7,921 nt of DNA from Pseudomonadota bacterium (GTDB lineage: Bacteria > Pseudomonadota > Alphaproteobacteria > Ferrovibrionales > Ferrovibrionaceae), in the NCBI GenBank assembly GCA_023433835.1, contig JAEYTW010000317.1:1-7921 (forward strand), written 5' to 3'. A model generated the notes under the pieces. The model was given only the letters and a program-made list of their open reading frames with translations. It was not told where the DNA came from and searched no databases. This document shows, in pieces, positions 7,282 through 7,921 of the stretch. The translations under genes were made by a program, and so were the position numbers. Within the stretch, counting starts at the first letter, position 1. Every line of letters begins with the position of its first letter.

Positions 7282-7357
7282 TGGTGGGCGGTGAGGGGCT
7301 CGAACCCCCGACAACCTCGGTGTAAACGAGGTGCTCTACCAACTGAGCTAACCGCCC
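7282..7357 (-). tRNA. tRNA-Val (anticodon UAC)
   Basis: This 76-nt cloverleaf has the acceptor GGGCGGT paired with ACCGCCC, fully Watson-Crick. TA is at positions 8-9, the D arm starts GCTC, and the T-loop is TTCGAGC. The anticodon stem CCTCG/CGAGG carries loop TTTACAC, giving anticodon TAC (Val). The discriminator is A73 and the CCA is encoded. It begins 30 nt after the hupB terminator T-run, and no standard terminator follows directly. Confidence 0.96.
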
Positions 7358-7387
7358 GGCCGCCGGTCTTGTAGCTGAATTGCGCGC

Positions 7388-7421
7388 AAAAAGAAACCGG
7401 CCGCCCGAGGGGCGGCCGGTT
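7388..7421 (-). terminator. Intrinsic terminator of hupB
   Basis: A perfect 12-bp stem (AACCGGCCGCCC with GGGCGGCCGGTT) with a short CTC loop is followed on the minus strand by TCTTTTT. It starts 24 nt after the hupB stop codon and fits a strong rho-independent terminator. Confidence 0.92.
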
Positions 7422-7445
7422 CGTCGTCTCGCTGAAGGCGGGTGA

Positions 7446-7718
7446 TCAGTTCACCGCATCCTTCAGGCCCTTGCCGGGCTTGAACTTCGGCTGCTTCGAC
7501 GCCGGGATCTTGATGGTCTCGCCGGTGCGCGGATTGCGGCCTTCGCTGGCAGCGCGCGCGGTGACGAGGAAGGTGCCGAAACCGACGAGGCGGACTTCGT
7601 CACCATTCTTCAGCACAGCGGCGATGCTGTCGAACACGGCGTCGACGGCGCGCGCAGCGTCCACCTTCGACAGTTCGGCAGTCTCAGCCACCTGTGCGAT
7701 CAGTTCGTTCTTGTTCAC
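7446..7718 (-). CDS. hupB: DNA-binding protein HU
   Basis: HU is a small dimeric nucleoid protein that bends and compacts DNA without strong sequence specificity. The protein is 90 aa, the family's standard length. An N-terminal helical dimerisation half (about residues 1-45, starting MNKNELIAQVAE) precedes the beta-arm region with signature GFGTFLVTARAASEGRNPRTG (46-66). It includes the DNA-intercalating proline P63 in RNPRTG. The C-terminus is the typical KPGKGLKDAVN. The start codon is GTG, supported by an AAGGGGG site with a 6-nt spacer and by the conserved MNKNEL start; the ATG at 7746 is out of frame. Single HU genes in alphaproteobacteria are usually named hupB or hup and often follow lon, which would lie beyond the right edge. 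Confidence 0.95.
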   Translation of the reverse strand: MNKNELIAQVAETAELSKVDAARAVDAVFDSIAAVLKNGDEVRLVGFGTFLVTARAASEGRNPRTGETIKIPASKQPKFKPGKGLKDAVN

Positions 7719-7724
7719 CCTAGG

Positions 7725-7731
7725 CCCCCTT
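7725..7731 (-). promoter_or_regulatory. Ribosome binding site supporting the hupB GTG start
   Basis: AAGGGGG, one base from AAGGAGG, lies 6 nt before the GTG. No in-frame ATG is available nearby, so this site decides the start. Confidence 0.75.
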
Positions 7732-7749
7732 GGTCGGACGTAACATGGG

Positions 7750-7770
7750 ATTCGAAGTGGATATTCGAAT
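7750..7770. promoter_or_regulatory. Inverted repeat in the hupB leader
   Basis: ATTCGAA and TTCGAAT are perfect inverted copies separated by 7 nt, and each arm contains the palindrome TTCGAA. It lies between the putative promoter and the ribosome binding site, 32 nt before the start codon. It could be an operator for a dimeric regulator or an mRNA hairpin. No regulator can be named from sequence alone. Confidence 0.4.
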
Positions 7771-7820
7771 TGGTTTATACGGCCCGCAAGCCGCAGAATC
7801 GCTCGGTCGGCGATCGGCGG

Positions 7821-7849
7821 ACTTTAGCCACGAGGCCCCAGGGGGTCAA
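7821..7849 (-). promoter_or_regulatory. Sigma70-type promoter of hupB
   Basis: The minus strand has TTGACC (7844-7849, 5 of 6 and the usual alphaproteobacterial -35 form), a 17-nt spacer and TAAAGT (7821-7826, 4 of 6). Predicted transcription start is near 7814, giving a leader of about 95 nt. This implies hupB can be transcribed independently of any upstream gene. Confidence 0.65.
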
Positions 7850-7861
7850 AGCAAAAACGGC

Positions 7862-7893
7862 GGATTTCCGGGCTATCCACAGGATTTCCCGGG
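7862..7893. repeat. Two direct repeats with 20-bp period upstream of the hupB promoter
   Basis: GGATTTCCGGG (7862-7872) and GGATTTCCCGGG (7882-7893) start exactly 20 bp apart, about two helical turns. They lie just upstream of the -35 element, an arrangement compatible with an activator site, though with only two copies chance is possible. Confidence 0.35.
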
Positions 7894-7908
7894 TACCGCA
7901 AACAGTTC

Positions 7909-7921
7909 GGGGGGGGGGGGG
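7909..7921. other. Terminal 13-G homopolymer
   Basis: The window ends in 13 consecutive G. Its position at the very edge makes a contig-end or base-calling artefact likelier than a biological tract. Confidence 0.6.

Noticed and set aside
6973..7374. Several short frames on both strands between and across the two tRNA genes.
   Set aside because: They translate tRNA and palindromic-repeat sequence (VVPAKAG-type and VRGSNPRQ-type peptides), a common annotation artefact.
7471..7743. A 90-codon plus-strand frame opposite hupB.
   Set aside because: It mirrors the HU gene and has no motif of its own.
7873..7881. A replication origin, suggested by the DnaA-box-like 9-mer.
   Set aside because: There is only one imperfect box, no AT-rich unwinding region and no cluster of boxes.

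Overview
The window is a high-GC chromosomal segment from an alphaproteobacterium, most likely Rhodospirillales-like. The affiliation is inferred from the style of the complex I subunits and from recalled gene order, not from a search. Every gene I can support lies on the minus strand, so transcription runs from the right edge to the left edge.

Right part (about 7921 to 6720). A gene for the histone-like protein HU (hupB, GTG start) has a sigma70-type promoter, a leader containing a 21-bp inverted repeat, and a strong intrinsic terminator. It is followed by tRNA-Val(UAC), a 430-bp gap and tRNA-Asp(GUC). The gap holds a 100-bp REP/dRS3-like palindromic repeat, a perfect short inverted repeat and a good promoter for tRNA-Asp. 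A 10-bp stem with a UUCG tetraloop ends the tRNA-Asp unit. The extreme right end is a run of 13 G that looks like a contig-end or sequencing artefact.

Middle (6720 to 6430). This is a roughly 290-bp leader in front of nuoA. I see no gene in it, only a weak promoter candidate and a GC-rich hairpin.

Left part (6429 to 1). This is the front half of a complex I operon in the order nuoA-B-C-D-E-F-G. nuoG is cut by the left edge after 561 codons. Spacing is tight: a 4-bp overlap at nuoD/nuoE, 1 nt at nuoE/nuoF, and 10 to 27 nt elsewhere, except 63 nt between nuoA and nuoB. NuoE, NuoF and NuoG form the NADH-oxidising arm (FMN and the Fe-S chain). NuoB, NuoC and NuoD form the connecting module with the terminal cluster N2 and the quinone site. 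NuoA is the first membrane subunit. Ligands for N1a, N3, N1b, N4, N5 and N2 are all visible. The optional N7 cluster of NuoG is absent, as in mitochondria and most alphaproteobacteria. The remaining nuo genes (nuoH-N) are expected beyond the left edge.

I found no convincing undescribed system. The items worth a second look are regulatory or structural: the hupB upstream repeats, a 10-mer shared by two candidate -10 regions, the nuo leader hairpin, and the inter-tRNA repeat.
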